From GWE2-42-39 sp034003625 (GTDB taxonomy: Bacteria; Bacteroidota; Bacteroidia; Bacteroidales; Prolixibacteraceae), in assembly GCA_034003625.1 (NCBI GenBank), contig JAVEYG010000005.1, forward strand, positions 85,340-149,339: a stretch of DNA of 64,000 nucleotides, read 5' to 3'. Position numbers and translations under genes: made by a program. Below are positions 8,685 to 19,500 of the stretch, piece by piece. Position 1 is the stretch's first letter; each line of letters begins with the position of its first letter. The notes below the pieces were generated by a model that was given only the letters and a program-made list of their open reading frames with translations, did no database searches and was not told the DNA's origin.

Positions 8685-9926
8685 TTATTGTTTTTGATAT
8701 GCGTTGTACCATCTTTCCCATTCCGGATTTTCAGGACCAAAATGTTTCAGCATTACAATTGAATCTGTTTTCGACTGGTTTATGATTTGTACCCCTTCAA
8801 AAGCAGCCTGTTCGCTTACAAAGTATTCATCATGGGTTAGTTCTCCATAACGGATCATCGAAGGAGTTTCAATATTCCAAACTCCCATCGTTCCATGTCC
8901 CTGCATCATGATCATCCCATAAGCAGCTTCATCTTTTATAACTACTTCAGCTCCTGGAAGTATTGTTAATTCTTTGGCGCTAAATGCTTTCGATTTATAA
9001 CAAATCCAATTTTCCATATAACCGGACTGTTTCATTTTCTGTAATGGACAAACAGGCATTGGCCGCATAAACCGGTTCTTTACAAAATCCGGATCAACAT
9101 TTAAATTCCAGTCAATAACCTCCATGAGGTGGTTGTAATCTCCCACTTTTTCTTTTGGAGTGTCTTTCCACAGCAAAGTTTCGGATACGATTGTATTACC
9201 TGCCAGTGACTGGTACATGGCATACACGTCTGAAGCTTTTTGAGGTTCGTAGGTACAAAGACTTCCCGGAGCATGAAGCACTCCGGGCGGAACATCCCAG
9301 CCTGTTCCCGGTTCAAGACGATGTGCATGAGAAAGATTGGTAATCTTATTGTCTCCCTTTGAAAAATTCATCAGGCATTCCAAAACTTCCTGTCTGGTTG
9401 TTCCGGGATTAAACCCGAAGAACGAATAAGGGAATTCGCCTCCATGGTTGTTAAGTTGTGGTGGAAAATAGTAAGCCTCCGGTTTTCCTTTTTGCCCAGT
9501 CAGACTGGCATGCTCATCCCGGTGATGAACATGATGAGGCAACGCCCCAAGGTTATCAAAGAATTTTGAGTATATGGGCCAGCATCTGTATTCTTCCCAT
9601 ATCCGTTTTCCAATCAATTTTTCTTTCAGTTCATTCACCGCATCCTTTAAAAGAATGCGTTCATTTTGTCCCTTTCCTTCGAGAACAACTTCGCTGAGGC
9701 CTTCATTTTTTCCTGTCAGTGGGCCATTGTCAGCAGGCGTAGTAGAAGAAAGCCATCGTTCATCGATACCGCCCCGTTCTCCTCCCAGCGCATAATAATC
9801 ATCGGGATGCAGTTTGATTCTCCTACCTGGAATGCAAAAAGAGCGTGGTACCCAATTGGGGACCAACCGCAAAATCCCCTGCCCCTGATCCAAGGCTTTC
9901 TCTGCAAGTGTTATCAGTTTAGTCAT
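8685..9926 (-). CDS. Cupin sugar isomerase-like protein (class I mannose-6-phosphate isomerase-like)
   Basis: A 413-residue cytoplasmic protein without a signal peptide. It has a His-rich cupin metal motif, LPHHVHHRDEH, at residues 129-139, and a second cupin-type segment, GWDVPPGVLHAPG, near residue 225. These resemble the metal-binding core of type I phosphomannose isomerases and related sugar isomerases, and a C-terminal second cupin-like half follows. It is translated just upstream of the sugar transporter and 16 bases downstream of the DUF4432 gene, so it probably isomerises the imported sugar. The substrate is unknown and this could be a non-catalytic cupin; the isomerase role is inference from fold and neighbours. 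Confidence 0.68.
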   Translation of the reverse strand: MTKLITLAEKALDQGQGILRLVPNWVPRSFCIPGRRIKLHPDDYYALGGERGGIDERWLSSTTPADNGPLTGKNEGLSEVVLEGKGQNERILLKDAVNELKEKLIGKRIWEEYRCWPIYSKFFDNLGALPHHVHHRDEHASLTGQKGKPEAYYFPPQLNNHGGEFPYSFFGFNPGTTRQEVLECLMNFSKGDNKITNLSHAHRLEPGTGWDVPPGVLHAPGSLCTYEPQKASDVYAMYQSLAGNTIVSETLLWKDTPKEKVGDYNHLMEVIDWNLNVDPDFVKNRFMRPMPVCPLQKMKQSGYMENWICYKSKAFSAKELTILPGAEVVIKDEAAYGMIMMQGHGTMGVWNIETPSMIRYGELTHDEYFVSEQAAFEGVQIINQSKTDSIVMLKHFGPENPEWERWYNAYQKQ

Positions 9927-9942
9927 ATTTCTATATTTATTG

Positions 9943-11007
9943 TTAAAATTTATTTTTATGAACTACTTCCAGTTCCAGGTTATATTCCCGTGTTTCTCCA
10001 GGGTGAATAAAAATTAGGCTGCCCTCTTTGCGTGCTTTTGATTGTCCGATTGGGGGATGAGTCCCAGGTTCCAGGGCGGTTACATATTCATTTCTTCCCC
10101 AGTGTTGCCAGTTGGTTAACCAAGGAAGTTGTTCTTTTTTAAAACGTAATTTAATTCCCAATTTTATGTATGGGTTATAAATTGCACATTCACATATCCC
10201 AGATGAATCCGGGTTGATATCAATAAAAGCAACTGATTCCCCATTACCTTTATGCTCTTCAATAGAGGTGGTACATGTTTTGAAATTATTATTGACATTG
10301 AAAATAAAGTTATCTGCCTGGCTTCCTCTTGATTCCCATTTTCCCTCCCAAAGAAGTTTTGTTCCTTCAGTGATCAAAGGCCAGCCAAAATTGAAATGGT
10401 AGAGTAACATGTGGGGAGTCGGTTCGTTACCCAAATTAGTCACTTCATCTGTAATATTGATTTTAGGGCATCCCAGTTCAACCGCAATTGTCCTTTTCAA
10501 CTCGATATGTGGGCCAAACACAGCGGATTGCAGCATTCTGCCAGTGATACTCATTCGGAGGTTACCTGTTCGTAAATCAGGTTGGACGATCGATTCAACT
10601 AGCGCAGGAATATGACTGATACGGTCATGCAATCCCCTTTCTCCAAACTCGTCTTTTTCGGGACCACCAATATGGGTCAACCCACAGGTTGTGAACAATC
10701 CACCGCTAAAAGAATGGAGCCAGTTCATTCCCGATGCTGTTGTAATATTCCCAGGCGTAATCCCCAAATGGCTTAACCAAGCCAAACTAAACTGATTGTA
10801 AAAAGCATCGGCAATGTTCATAGCACGGTCGAGAACCACTTTAAATCGCAACCCACTACCTGTATTTATCCAAGCTATCCGGACTCCTTTCTCAGTTCCA
10901 TTATCCAGAATGGATGTCTCAATTCCTCCCACCTGATGAAGGTTGGAGATTTTATCACTTATGATAACACTGTCCTGAAAACTTTCTTTTAATTTATTCG
11001 TTCTCAT
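9943..11007 (-). CDS. DUF4432 family protein, aldose 1-epimerase-like
   Basis: A 354-residue cytoplasmic protein matching the DUF4432 pattern, a relative of galactose mutarotases. Recognisable segments are the N-terminal RAMNIADAFYN, the central GGLFTTCGLTHIG, LLYHFNFGWPL, and the C-terminal EPGTHPPIGQ with HPGETREYNLE. Members are thought to interconvert sugar anomers or act on sugar acids, but few are characterised. In PUL1 it sits between the beta-helix protein and the cupin isomerase-like gene, so a mutarotase step feeding sugar catabolism is the simplest reading. Confidence 0.78.
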   Translation of the reverse strand: MRTNKLKESFQDSVIISDKISNLHQVGGIETSILDNGTEKGVRIAWINTGSGLRFKVVLDRAMNIADAFYNQFSLAWLSHLGITPGNITTASGMNWLHSFSGGLFTTCGLTHIGGPEKDEFGERGLHDRISHIPALVESIVQPDLRTGNLRMSITGRMLQSAVFGPHIELKRTIAVELGCPKINITDEVTNLGNEPTPHMLLYHFNFGWPLITEGTKLLWEGKWESRGSQADNFIFNVNNNFKTCTTSIEEHKGNGESVAFIDINPDSSGICECAIYNPYIKLGIKLRFKKEQLPWLTNWQHWGRNEYVTALEPGTHPPIGQSKARKEGSLIFIHPGETREYNLELEVVHKNKF

Positions 11008-11085
11008 AGGATATTTAATTCCTTTTTGATGTAATATATTTTACCGGTACTGATGGGTTCACAAGTATGTATGGTTGTGAACTTT

Positions 11086-13152
11086 TCATTCTTTATATGA
11101 AAATCTTGTAAACTTTAAATGAGAAACGACCATTCCTGAATTTTCATCATATATTGAGTTGTCAAATGGGAATGGCCCGCTACTATAGACCAACATGCCA
11201 TTAATAATAATTTCATTTGAGTAACTGAGTTTTATAGCGGAATGATAAGGAACCGAAGCTGCAGCAACACGATAACATAAAAGATTGGCAAATTTTATTT
11301 GGCTACTGTTTTCAATAAATATTGGATTTGCATACTCTCCTCCAAGGTTTTCTTCTGTCTGTAATGCATAAAATTCCCAATTCTTTACATTCTGCAATTT
11401 CAATTCCCAGTCTTTATGATGTTCCAGGGATACTTCGTATATTCTACCGGAAGTATGGGTATTGCTTATGAAAAAAGGACATTGTGCAAAATCATTTGGG
11501 GCCCAAATATTTTTAAAAGTTCCTCCCCCTCCATCGGTGACCCATAAACCAATGCACTGCCCTTTTCCTAATTTGACCAACCTGTCTGACGGTTTCCCGG
11601 GAGCAAAGAAAACATCATTTATACAGGAAGAACTGTCAGCTAACCATTTTATTCCAATTGCCCCGGGATTTAATTTAAGATCGAATCCGATGCCGGTAAT
11701 AATATTTGTCCCTCGCGGTGGAGTCAACAATACAGATCGACCATTGATCGAATCGGTGAATCCCGGTGTATCGTTTTTTAAAACAAACCGGGTCATTGCT
11801 GGATGAAGACCAATTATTACTGTTGAATCACGCAGTTCCAATGTTTCAGAAATAAGGAATTGCCCCATAGGCAAGTATATGACTTTAAACTCCTTAATCG
11901 CTTGTTTAAATATTTGGGTGCAATCCGTGATCCCGTCTCCTACAGCACCCAATTCGACAATATTTTTCCATGTTTGGTATTTGGGTATCACCGGAACATC
12001 ACTGCCCGGAAATTTCCCTAAAGAATCAACAGGTACCTGATCAATTAAAGTGACAAATTTTCTTTCAAGGATTTTACTTCCCTTTTTGTTTGAAATATGC
12101 AATCCATGGGAAAAATTTTTAACGTTACATACAGGAGAAATAGTTTTGTAATGTAGGGCATCTTCAGGAAGTGATGCAATTATTCCATATGTAATTGCAA
12201 AATTAATGATGAATGGAACGTGTGACAAGCTGATATTTTCAAGGTTTATTTGGGTTTCAGGATTAAAATAATTGTTGACATCGATGGCAGATTTATCAAC
12301 ATGCTCAAACCATGAGTCTTTAACAAACAACTGCTCATTACTATAAGGAACCTGTATCCCAATGGGAGAATTCATAAATTTGCACCGAATAACAGTCATG
12401 CCTGCATCGGCAGTTATAATGGAAGATGAACGCTGTCCTGCAAAATTGCAATCTAAGATTGTTACCGGCCATCCAGAGGCAGTATTCCCTGTTTTAATCG
12501 CCCATTCCCCTCCTGTGAACGTACAATTTTCAATCAGATTCCCTATTTCCTCAATTGCTCCCTTGGCTGTTCCGACCTGAAAATTACTATGTTCGATAAA
12601 ACAATGCTGAGATACGTGGAACCTAATTGCAACAGCGGCAGGATTACCTTTACCCAAATCAAAATTAATATTACTGACACCGGAAAAAAATGTGTTGTTG
12701 TTTGCATCCTGAATGGGGGCATTCCCCTTGGGTTTGCTATGACAAAAGTGAATCAGATACTTCCCTTTTCCTTCCTGGAAATAGGGCGAATAATCTATTA
12801 ACTTAAAAATAGGCCTTGTTTTCCCATATCCAATTAGACGAATTCCTTTCCATAAATTTACGGTCTTGCCAAAACGATAGATTCCCTCAGGAATAAATAC
12901 AATGCCTCCGCCTGATTGTTCAGCCACCAGATCAATAGCAGCCTGAAGTGCTATTGCATCATCGTCTTTGTCATTTGCCGCAATTTTAAATTTGTTCTTT
13001 TCGAAATATACAGCATTTGGATCGACCGGGACACTTGTATATATTGATTGTCCCGTTTGTTTAGCAGCATTGTAAGGAGATACAGAAAACTCACAGGATA
13101 TAACTGTCCTACAACAATATAGCAACATAGCTATTAGCAAAAGAAACTTCAT
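11086..13152 (-). CDS. Secreted tandem parallel beta-helix protein (pectate-lyase-3 type)
   Basis: A 688-residue exported protein with an N-terminal signal peptide (MKFLLLIAMLLYCC). It contains two copies of the start of a Pectate_lyase_3 beta-helix: DDDAIALQAAIDLV...GGGIVFIPEG near residue 60 and GAVGDGITDCTQIFKQAI near residue 400. Each is followed by helix-strand coils. Two tandem right-handed helices in about 690 residues is the architecture of GH55-type enzymes and some polysaccharide lyases, but I see no residue set that decides between them. Probably a periplasmic or surface glycan-degrading enzyme for PUL1. Confidence 0.72.
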   Translation of the reverse strand: MKFLLLIAMLLYCCRTVISCEFSVSPYNAAKQTGQSIYTSVPVDPNAVYFEKNKFKIAANDKDDDAIALQAAIDLVAEQSGGGIVFIPEGIYRFGKTVNLWKGIRLIGYGKTRPIFKLIDYSPYFQEGKGKYLIHFCHSKPKGNAPIQDANNNTFFSGVSNINFDLGKGNPAAVAIRFHVSQHCFIEHSNFQVGTAKGAIEEIGNLIENCTFTGGEWAIKTGNTASGWPVTILDCNFAGQRSSSIITADAGMTVIRCKFMNSPIGIQVPYSNEQLFVKDSWFEHVDKSAIDVNNYFNPETQINLENISLSHVPFIINFAITYGIIASLPEDALHYKTISPVCNVKNFSHGLHISNKKGSKILERKFVTLIDQVPVDSLGKFPGSDVPVIPKYQTWKNIVELGAVGDGITDCTQIFKQAIKEFKVIYLPMGQFLISETLELRDSTVIIGLHPAMTRFVLKNDTPGFTDSINGRSVLLTPPRGTNIITGIGFDLKLNPGAIGIKWLADSSSCINDVFFAPGKPSDRLVKLGKGQCIGLWVTDGGGGTFKNIWAPNDFAQCPFFISNTHTSGRIYEVSLEHHKDWELKLQNVKNWEFYALQTEENLGGEYANPIFIENSSQIKFANLLCYRVAAASVPYHSAIKLSYSNEIIINGMLVYSSGPFPFDNSIYDENSGMVVSHLKFTRFSYKE

Positions 13153-13350
13153 CTCAAAAAATATTTGGATTTACTTTCAGAAATAACTGACAGCAACATG
13201 TTATCTCGTCCTGAGACCATGTTTTAAGATTTCCCAGAGATAGATTAACAGGAGAATAGAAATGGCAATAAGATTCAAGAGTATCAAAGACTCACAGGTA
13301 GTACGAACAATTATGCGCCCATTCCCATGAGTCTTTTGATACCTCTGTCT

Positions 13351-14334
13351 TTACTTTATTTTTAAACGTTTTATGCTTATTGTCATTTCCTTTTTGGCAT
13401 TATCAACCTTATTCACATACACGTACGATGTATAGGTTTTATTTTCCGTCTGCACCAAAGCCCCCTGATCTGCAGATAATGTTAATGCGTAATCAGCAGC
13501 ATTGTTAAATTGTGGACTTTCCAAATCTATATCATCAATGAATATAGTAGGAGGAGCACCTTTTAGCTGACCATCCTTCATGTTATCAATGCGTTTCTCC
13601 ATCTTTGTTGCTAATTTTGTCCATGAATTTGGGATTGAAAGGCTGGTAAGATAATTTCCATTGGCAAGAGAAACTATTGAATGGCCGAATGCTCCTCCAC
13701 TCATCCCCATTGTTGCTTTATACAGATACACAAAATCTATTTTTCCGGAAAGATTTTGTGCCTCAACTTGTTCTCTGGTATATGCCGTCATATCTGCAAT
13801 TGAGAAATAGCAAGCCCCTCCATCTTTTAACAGGATGTTTCTCTTCATATCCATTTTACTAATAGTATATTCCGGAGTCCGAATACTGACTTTGTCACCC
13901 GAAGTGTTAATTCCACTGAACTCAAAATATACTTTTGTCCCCCGGGCAGTTTCCGGTATTACATAATAGTACTGAAGCGTAACGGCATTTGTGTCTACCA
14001 GTTGAACTGTTGAAACAGAGCCGGTTGTAACACTATCTTTTACAGTTAGTACATTCTTGTCAATACCAGTACTACGATCCGTATATATCGAATACCGACT
14101 AAAGCCGGTTCCCACGGAACCTTCGATTGAAGCTTCAGCAGATGCTGATTTCAACTTGCCAACCAATGTTCCCAAAGCGTATTTAAATTCTATCTTTTGT
14201 CCAACAATAGCTGGTTCAACAGATTGTTTGATAAAATCGTTTTTAAATGATGATTGAGTTTCATCTTTCTCACATGAAAGGAAATAAACAGCAATAAAAA
14301 CGACAAAAGTTATATTCGTAAGATTTATTTTCAT
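13351..14334 (-). CDS. Outer-membrane lipoprotein of unknown function (SusE/F position)
   Basis: A 327-residue lipoprotein with lipobox VYFLSC, followed directly by EKDE, an acidic stretch resembling the Bacteroidota lipoprotein export signal that sends lipoproteins to the cell surface. The body is beta-rich and I do not recognise its domains. It lies two genes downstream of SusD, where surface glycan-binding proteins such as SusE/SusF are normally encoded, so a glycan-binding role is a reasonable guess. It is separated by about 200 bases from the beta-helix gene, so transcription there may be weaker or independently started. Confidence 0.7.
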   Translation of the reverse strand: MKINLTNITFVVFIAVYFLSCEKDETQSSFKNDFIKQSVEPAIVGQKIEFKYALGTLVGKLKSASAEASIEGSVGTGFSRYSIYTDRSTGIDKNVLTVKDSVTTGSVSTVQLVDTNAVTLQYYYVIPETARGTKVYFEFSGINTSGDKVSIRTPEYTISKMDMKRNILLKDGGACYFSIADMTAYTREQVEAQNLSGKIDFVYLYKATMGMSGGAFGHSIVSLANGNYLTSLSIPNSWTKLATKMEKRIDNMKDGQLKGAPPTIFIDDIDLESPQFNNAADYALTLSADQGALVQTENKTYTSYVYVNKVDNAKKEMTISIKRLKIK

Positions 14335-14359
14335 AGCAAATAATTCTAATATTCAACAA

Positions 14360-14746
14360 TTAGTTCTGTATGGTAATAGTAATCGTATAGGTCTTTCTTA
14401 TTTTTCGATTACCTGATACGACTGTATATTGACGTGGTTCTGAGAAATCTATCCATTGTCCCATTGCAGGTTCAAGTATTGCATCAGTAACTAAACTACA
14501 ATAGGGTTTAACATGCTTTAGATTTGTACCAAATTTGACAACTCCTGTCACCGTTTGAGCGACAGTATCAATTAAAGCTTTCCCGGTTAAAACCGAAACA
14601 TTCTCAGGACCTAATAGATCAAAAAAACTCATGTAGCATTCACTTCTTTGTGTTATTAGCAATCCACTATCATCCAAGGTGTTGTTTTCACATGACATAG
14701 CCCCCAGTAATGTAACGAACAGCGTAATTATAATTATCTTTTTCAT
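14360..14746 (-). CDS. Small lipoprotein, DUF5018-like
   Basis: A 128-residue lipoprotein with lipobox LLGAMSC. The C-terminal half (WIDFSEPRQYTVVSG, then KIRKTYTITI) resembles the DUF5018/Ig-like beta-sandwich repeat common in Bacteroidota surface lipoproteins encoded next to SusD. It is probably a surface glycan-binding accessory or spacer. It starts 19 bases after the susD stop and so belongs to the same operon. Domain assignment is by eye. Confidence 0.66.
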   Translation of the reverse strand: MKKIIIITLFVTLLGAMSCENNTLDDSGLLITQRSECYMSFFDLLGPENVSVLTGKALIDTVAQTVTGVVKFGTNLKHVKPYCSLVTDAILEPAMGQWIDFSEPRQYTVVSGNRKIRKTYTITITIQN

Positions 14747-14765
14747 CTCTTCTGTTTTTTAGAAT

Positions 14766-16541
14766 TTATAACCATGGGTCATTTTGTGTAAGCTTAGGAT
14801 TAACATCTCTTTCTGCCGGTGGTATCCTGAAAATGTAATACCTCTGGTAATCTCTGGTTTGTGCATTTTTAAATTCGTCTCTAACCTTTTCTCCCCATGT
14901 ATTATAATATATCAAACCATCAGGAGCCGGCCATGTTTCTTCCACTTTTTTCCATCTGCGCAAATCAAAGAACCGCAACCCTTCTCCAACAAATTCAACA
15001 ATTCGTTCTTGCTCAATAGCCTTAAAAAACAGTTCTTTTGAACCAAATTTGGATTTATCCAGAGGAGGGAGTTTTCCCCTGTATCTGATTTTATCAATTA
15101 ATGTAAAAAGTTCATCTGTTGGACCATTTTGAACTTCATTAACAGCTTCGCAATACATCAGCCATATATCGGGTAACCGCATCAGGTAAAAATCCTGTGG
15201 ACCATCATACGTTTGGTAACCATCGATTACCCTTACATATTTGCGGAACACATAGCCTGATTTCATTCCCCCATAGTTGATGTAAGTGACGCCATTGGGA
15301 TTTTTAAACTTCAATGCTATGCTGTCCAGAAAAACTGTACCATCAGCATTAGTTCTCGGATATTTTTCTCCGTCCCAAAGCATGGTACCTCTCATCCGCC
15401 AATCACGTCCTTGATATGTTTTCGGATTAATGGATCCATTTATTGTTGCCGCATTATTACTCAATACAAGAGGAGGAGCATAACCGCCTGTTGAGATCAA
15501 CTGATATTTGTTTACTAATCTAACATTTGGCGAAAACCAACATTCTCCCCATCCTGTATTTCTGGTTCCAAATGCACGTAATATCGATTCCCCTTGATTT
15601 AAAAGAGGGCCACCATATTGCACCGAGAATATTATTTCAGATGCATATTCATTATTCGGTTGAAAAAGTTTAAAGTAGTTTGGAGTTTGGTAAGTCCCCG
15701 GATCGCCCTCATTGAAGAGCGTAAGACCATAGGTGGGATTCATGGCTTCTTTAAAATCCAGTGCTGCTGATGCGTAATAGGTCGATGCTTCTCCTAACTT
15801 ATTGTCGTTTTTCATCCAACAGGCCCAAAATAGTTTTACTTTACCGCTAAAACTTAAAGCAGCCATTTTGGTCGCCCGCCCCCGGTCAGATGTCGGATAT
15901 GATTTTGGCAATACTAACGCTGCATAAGCTAAATCTGCCAGAATAGTATCTTTGATAACCGTTTTTGAGGTACGTTCCATGGAATAGGCTTCGTTGTTAT
16001 TAATTTTTTTGGTATAAAATGGAACATCACCCCACAAATCAATTAAACGAAAATAATTCAGTGCACGCAAAAATCTTGCTTCACCTTCTAATCGGTTTAT
16101 TAAAGATAAACTCGATGCATCAGCCATTTGGGGCTTCATTAATCTTATATTCTCAATAGCATCATTGGCTCTATTGATTGTTTTATAGCAATTGCGCCAA
16201 TGAAAATCAAAATTACCTCCAAGCCCTGATGGGTTGTAATAATCTGTATAACCATCATCAAACCTTGTATGCACAAATTCTCCAGCACCATCCCAGTTAT
16301 AATCCTTTCCAAAAGTACCCCTGTTGGCATCATAAACGCCATTAACAGCAAATACAGCATCATCCGTTTTTTTCCAGAAAAGATCACTTGACATCTCTGC
16401 ACGGGGAGTTTGTTCCAACAAATCCTTGGTACAAGAGCCTGATATGATAACAGTAAAGAACAAAGATGAGATAATCAAATTGTGAATGAACCTATTTCCA
16501 GCGTTGGACAACCCGGTCATATTTTTACTTATTTTTTTCAT
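14766..16541 (-). CDS. SusD/RagB family nutrient-binding outer-membrane lipoprotein (PUL1)
   Basis: A 591-residue SusD-family surface lipoprotein. The signal peptide ends in a GSC lipobox, followed by KDLLEQTPRAEMSSDLFWK, the usual SusD opening. TPR-like helices follow (LEGEARFLRALNYFRLIDLWGDVPFY) and the typical C-terminal EFVGEGLRFFDLRRWKKVEE is present. SusD forms a lid on SusC and captures glycan for import. It lies 20 bases downstream of susC with no terminator in between, so the two are co-transcribed. The ligand is unknown; the locus content suggests fucosylated glycan. Confidence 0.95.
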   Translation of the reverse strand: MKKISKNMTGLSNAGNRFIHNLIISSLFFTVIISGSCTKDLLEQTPRAEMSSDLFWKKTDDAVFAVNGVYDANRGTFGKDYNWDGAGEFVHTRFDDGYTDYYNPSGLGGNFDFHWRNCYKTINRANDAIENIRLMKPQMADASSLSLINRLEGEARFLRALNYFRLIDLWGDVPFYTKKINNNEAYSMERTSKTVIKDTILADLAYAALVLPKSYPTSDRGRATKMAALSFSGKVKLFWACWMKNDNKLGEASTYYASAALDFKEAMNPTYGLTLFNEGDPGTYQTPNYFKLFQPNNEYASEIIFSVQYGGPLLNQGESILRAFGTRNTGWGECWFSPNVRLVNKYQLISTGGYAPPLVLSNNAATINGSINPKTYQGRDWRMRGTMLWDGEKYPRTNADGTVFLDSIALKFKNPNGVTYINYGGMKSGYVFRKYVRVIDGYQTYDGPQDFYLMRLPDIWLMYCEAVNEVQNGPTDELFTLIDKIRYRGKLPPLDKSKFGSKELFFKAIEQERIVEFVGEGLRFFDLRRWKKVEETWPAPDGLIYYNTWGEKVRDEFKNAQTRDYQRYYIFRIPPAERDVNPKLTQNDPWL

Positions 16542-16561
16542 AATACTCTTTCTTGATTAAA

Positions 16562-19500
16562 TTAAAAGTCTAAATTCACGCCGAATGAAAAAGTAGAGAG
16601 CAAAGGATATGGATCATTATTGGTTCGGGATTTTTCCGGATCTATACCCCTAAATTTGGTAAGTGTAAATAAATTCTCTGAAGAGAAATAAATCCTGAGT
16701 TTTTCTACTCCCAGAAGTTCTATTGTTCTTTTCGGAAAATTATAACCAACCATAATATTTTTCAACCTTATGTAACTGAAGTCGTCTAACCAAAAATCTG
16801 TTCCTGAATTATTATTTCCCCCATTCCCGGTTAAAAGACGTGGTAATGTAGCACTTCGGTTGTCCAGGCTCCATGTATCGTGCCAAAGAAAATCGGCAAA
16901 ACCGCGTCTTGCTGCCGGGATGGTAGTATTATTAAATAAATCCAGCCAATAATCCTTTCTTAAAGCTGCTCCCTGAAATAAAATATTAACATCGATGCCA
17001 TGCCAATTTGCATATAGATTTAGCCCTCCTTGCAATGGAAAACTATTTTGATTGAAGATGGGAAAAGCTTTTCTGTCTTCACTGGTATACTGACCATCGC
17101 CATTCAAATCTTTATAAAGAATATCACCAGGCGCTACATAGCGGTTATTTTGGTATGGAGCATTTTGAATATCGTCCCAACTCTGTGCTATTCCATAACT
17201 TTCTGAAGTATAAACAAATTGATATGGCAAATTCAGATATGTATTTCCCTTAGCAAGGAATTCATTCCATTTCAATAACTTATTGTAGTTGTATGAGAGA
17301 TTTAGGTTAACGCCATAGTTTACTTCACCGATATTTGAATTCCATGTGATATTTGCTTCGATACCACGATTTTGAAGTTCTCCGATATTTACCCGTGGCG
17401 CATTATACCCGGATAAAAGGGAAGATAATTGTGATGGACGGATCATATCGGTTGTCAAACGGTTATAAAGATCAAATTCTGAAGTAATTTTTCCATTAAG
17501 AAAGACAAAATCTAATCCTATATTTGTTACAGCCGTTTCCTCCCATGAAAAATCTGGGTTAATAATCTTATTAGCACTAAAACCTTTAACAAGTTTCCCA
17601 TCTAAAATATAATTGGTTAGTTGATAGGTATCCTTTTGTTCATATCTTCCTACCCCTGAATTGTTTCCGAGTTTTCCGTATGAAGCTCTCAATTTTCCAG
17701 AAGTGACAACCTTTCTTATTGAAGCAAAGAATTGCTCTTCAGTAAATCTCCATCCTACTGCCAATGAAGGGAAGAATCCAAATTGTGAACCTGTTAAGAA
17801 TTTTGAAGATCCATCATATCGGGCATTGGCTTCAAAGAGATACTTATCTTTGATACTATAGTTAAATCTTCCGATATAAGAAAGTAGCCCTTCGGCATTA
17901 GAAGTGCCACTGTTTGTCTGGTTCGTCGATAAAGCTGCATCCAATTCCGTTAACGATGGATGAATGCGGTCTGTCCGGGATGCGGTTAATGACCGACCGT
18001 TCCAGTATTCCTCTGTTGCTCCGGCAAGAAGGCTTATGTGATGACCATTAAGCAAATTCCTTTCGTACGTAATTCTCCCTTGAAGAAGTGTTTTATACCC
18101 ATTTAGATTGGTATTGCCTACTCCTGCAGTTTCACCAATAAGTACCCTGCTCATCTGTCCGGTCTGAAAATTCCATTCGATGGTAGGGTCTTCATAGTGT
18201 TTATTAAAATGATCGTAATACCTTAACCCATAATCAATACGAACTTTTAGCCCTTCAATGGGAGTCCATTCTCCCATTAAATTGCCATTAAATTCTCTTT
18301 TATCCTGAATATTATGAATATTTGCATACCTTGATAGATTATTCTGAGCAAATACATCTTCGCCATAAGCCATAGCCCCTCCATATTTACCTGTTACCGG
18401 ATCTATTGGCAGAATGCCCGCAATAGCACCCTGAACATCACCCATTGTAGGGGTAATAAAACCATCCGAAAGGCTATAGTACATTTTAGACCATTGTCCA
18501 TCCATCCTAAGCCCAACATTTATTTTGGGGTTTATTTTATAATCAAGGTTTACTCTGAAATTGTAACGTTTAAAATCATTATAAATCTGAACACCTTTCT
18601 CATTTATAATACCCGCTGAAATAAAAAAGGCCATTTTCTCTGATCCTCCGGTCGCAGAAAGATTATGCGTTTGAATTTTACCCGTTCTTATCATTAAGTC
18701 CCATTGATTGGTATTAGGATAAAGAAAAGGATCAACCATTCCTTTTGCAAGCCACTCGTCTATCGTACCTTGTTTAAAAACCTGGCTATTTTGTCCATTA
18801 TCGGCAGCACGCTTATGCATCGTTAATGATCTGGGATAATCTGCAAAATAGTTATAAAAATTTGTCGGTTGCGACAATGAAAAATTTCCCGTATAACTTA
18901 ATATTGATTTATCTCTCGTCCCAGTTTTCGTAGTTATTAAAATAACACCGTTAGCTGCACGGGAACCATAAATTGATGAAGATGCTGCATCTTTTAAAAC
19001 AGAGATACTTTCAATATCATTCATATTAATGCGGTTTATATCTACATCGGGCATTCCATCCACAACAACCAAAGGCGATGAATTATTTACAGTACCTAAT
19101 CCTCGTATTTGTAAAGATGCACCATCCTTTCCAGCCATGCCTGTCGATTGCTGTACTGAAAGCCCAGGAATTAAACCTGATAAACCGGTCGAGATATTAG
19201 TTAAGGTTCTGCTTGAGATATTATCATTTATTTTTATTGCAGCAACAGAACCAACAAGGTTAACTTTTTTCTGAATCCCATACCCAATAGCTACTACCTC
19301 CTCGATCCCAACTGTTTCTTCTTCCATTGTAATATTAATCGAAGATTTTCCTGCCATTTTTATTTCCTGGCTTTTCATTCCCACAAACGAAAAAACCAGC
19401 ACTGCATCCGCCGGAACATTTGCAAGTATATATTTTCCGTCGAAGTCGGTAATAGTTCCGGTAGTAGTACTTTTCAGGACCACCGAAACTCCCGGCAGCG

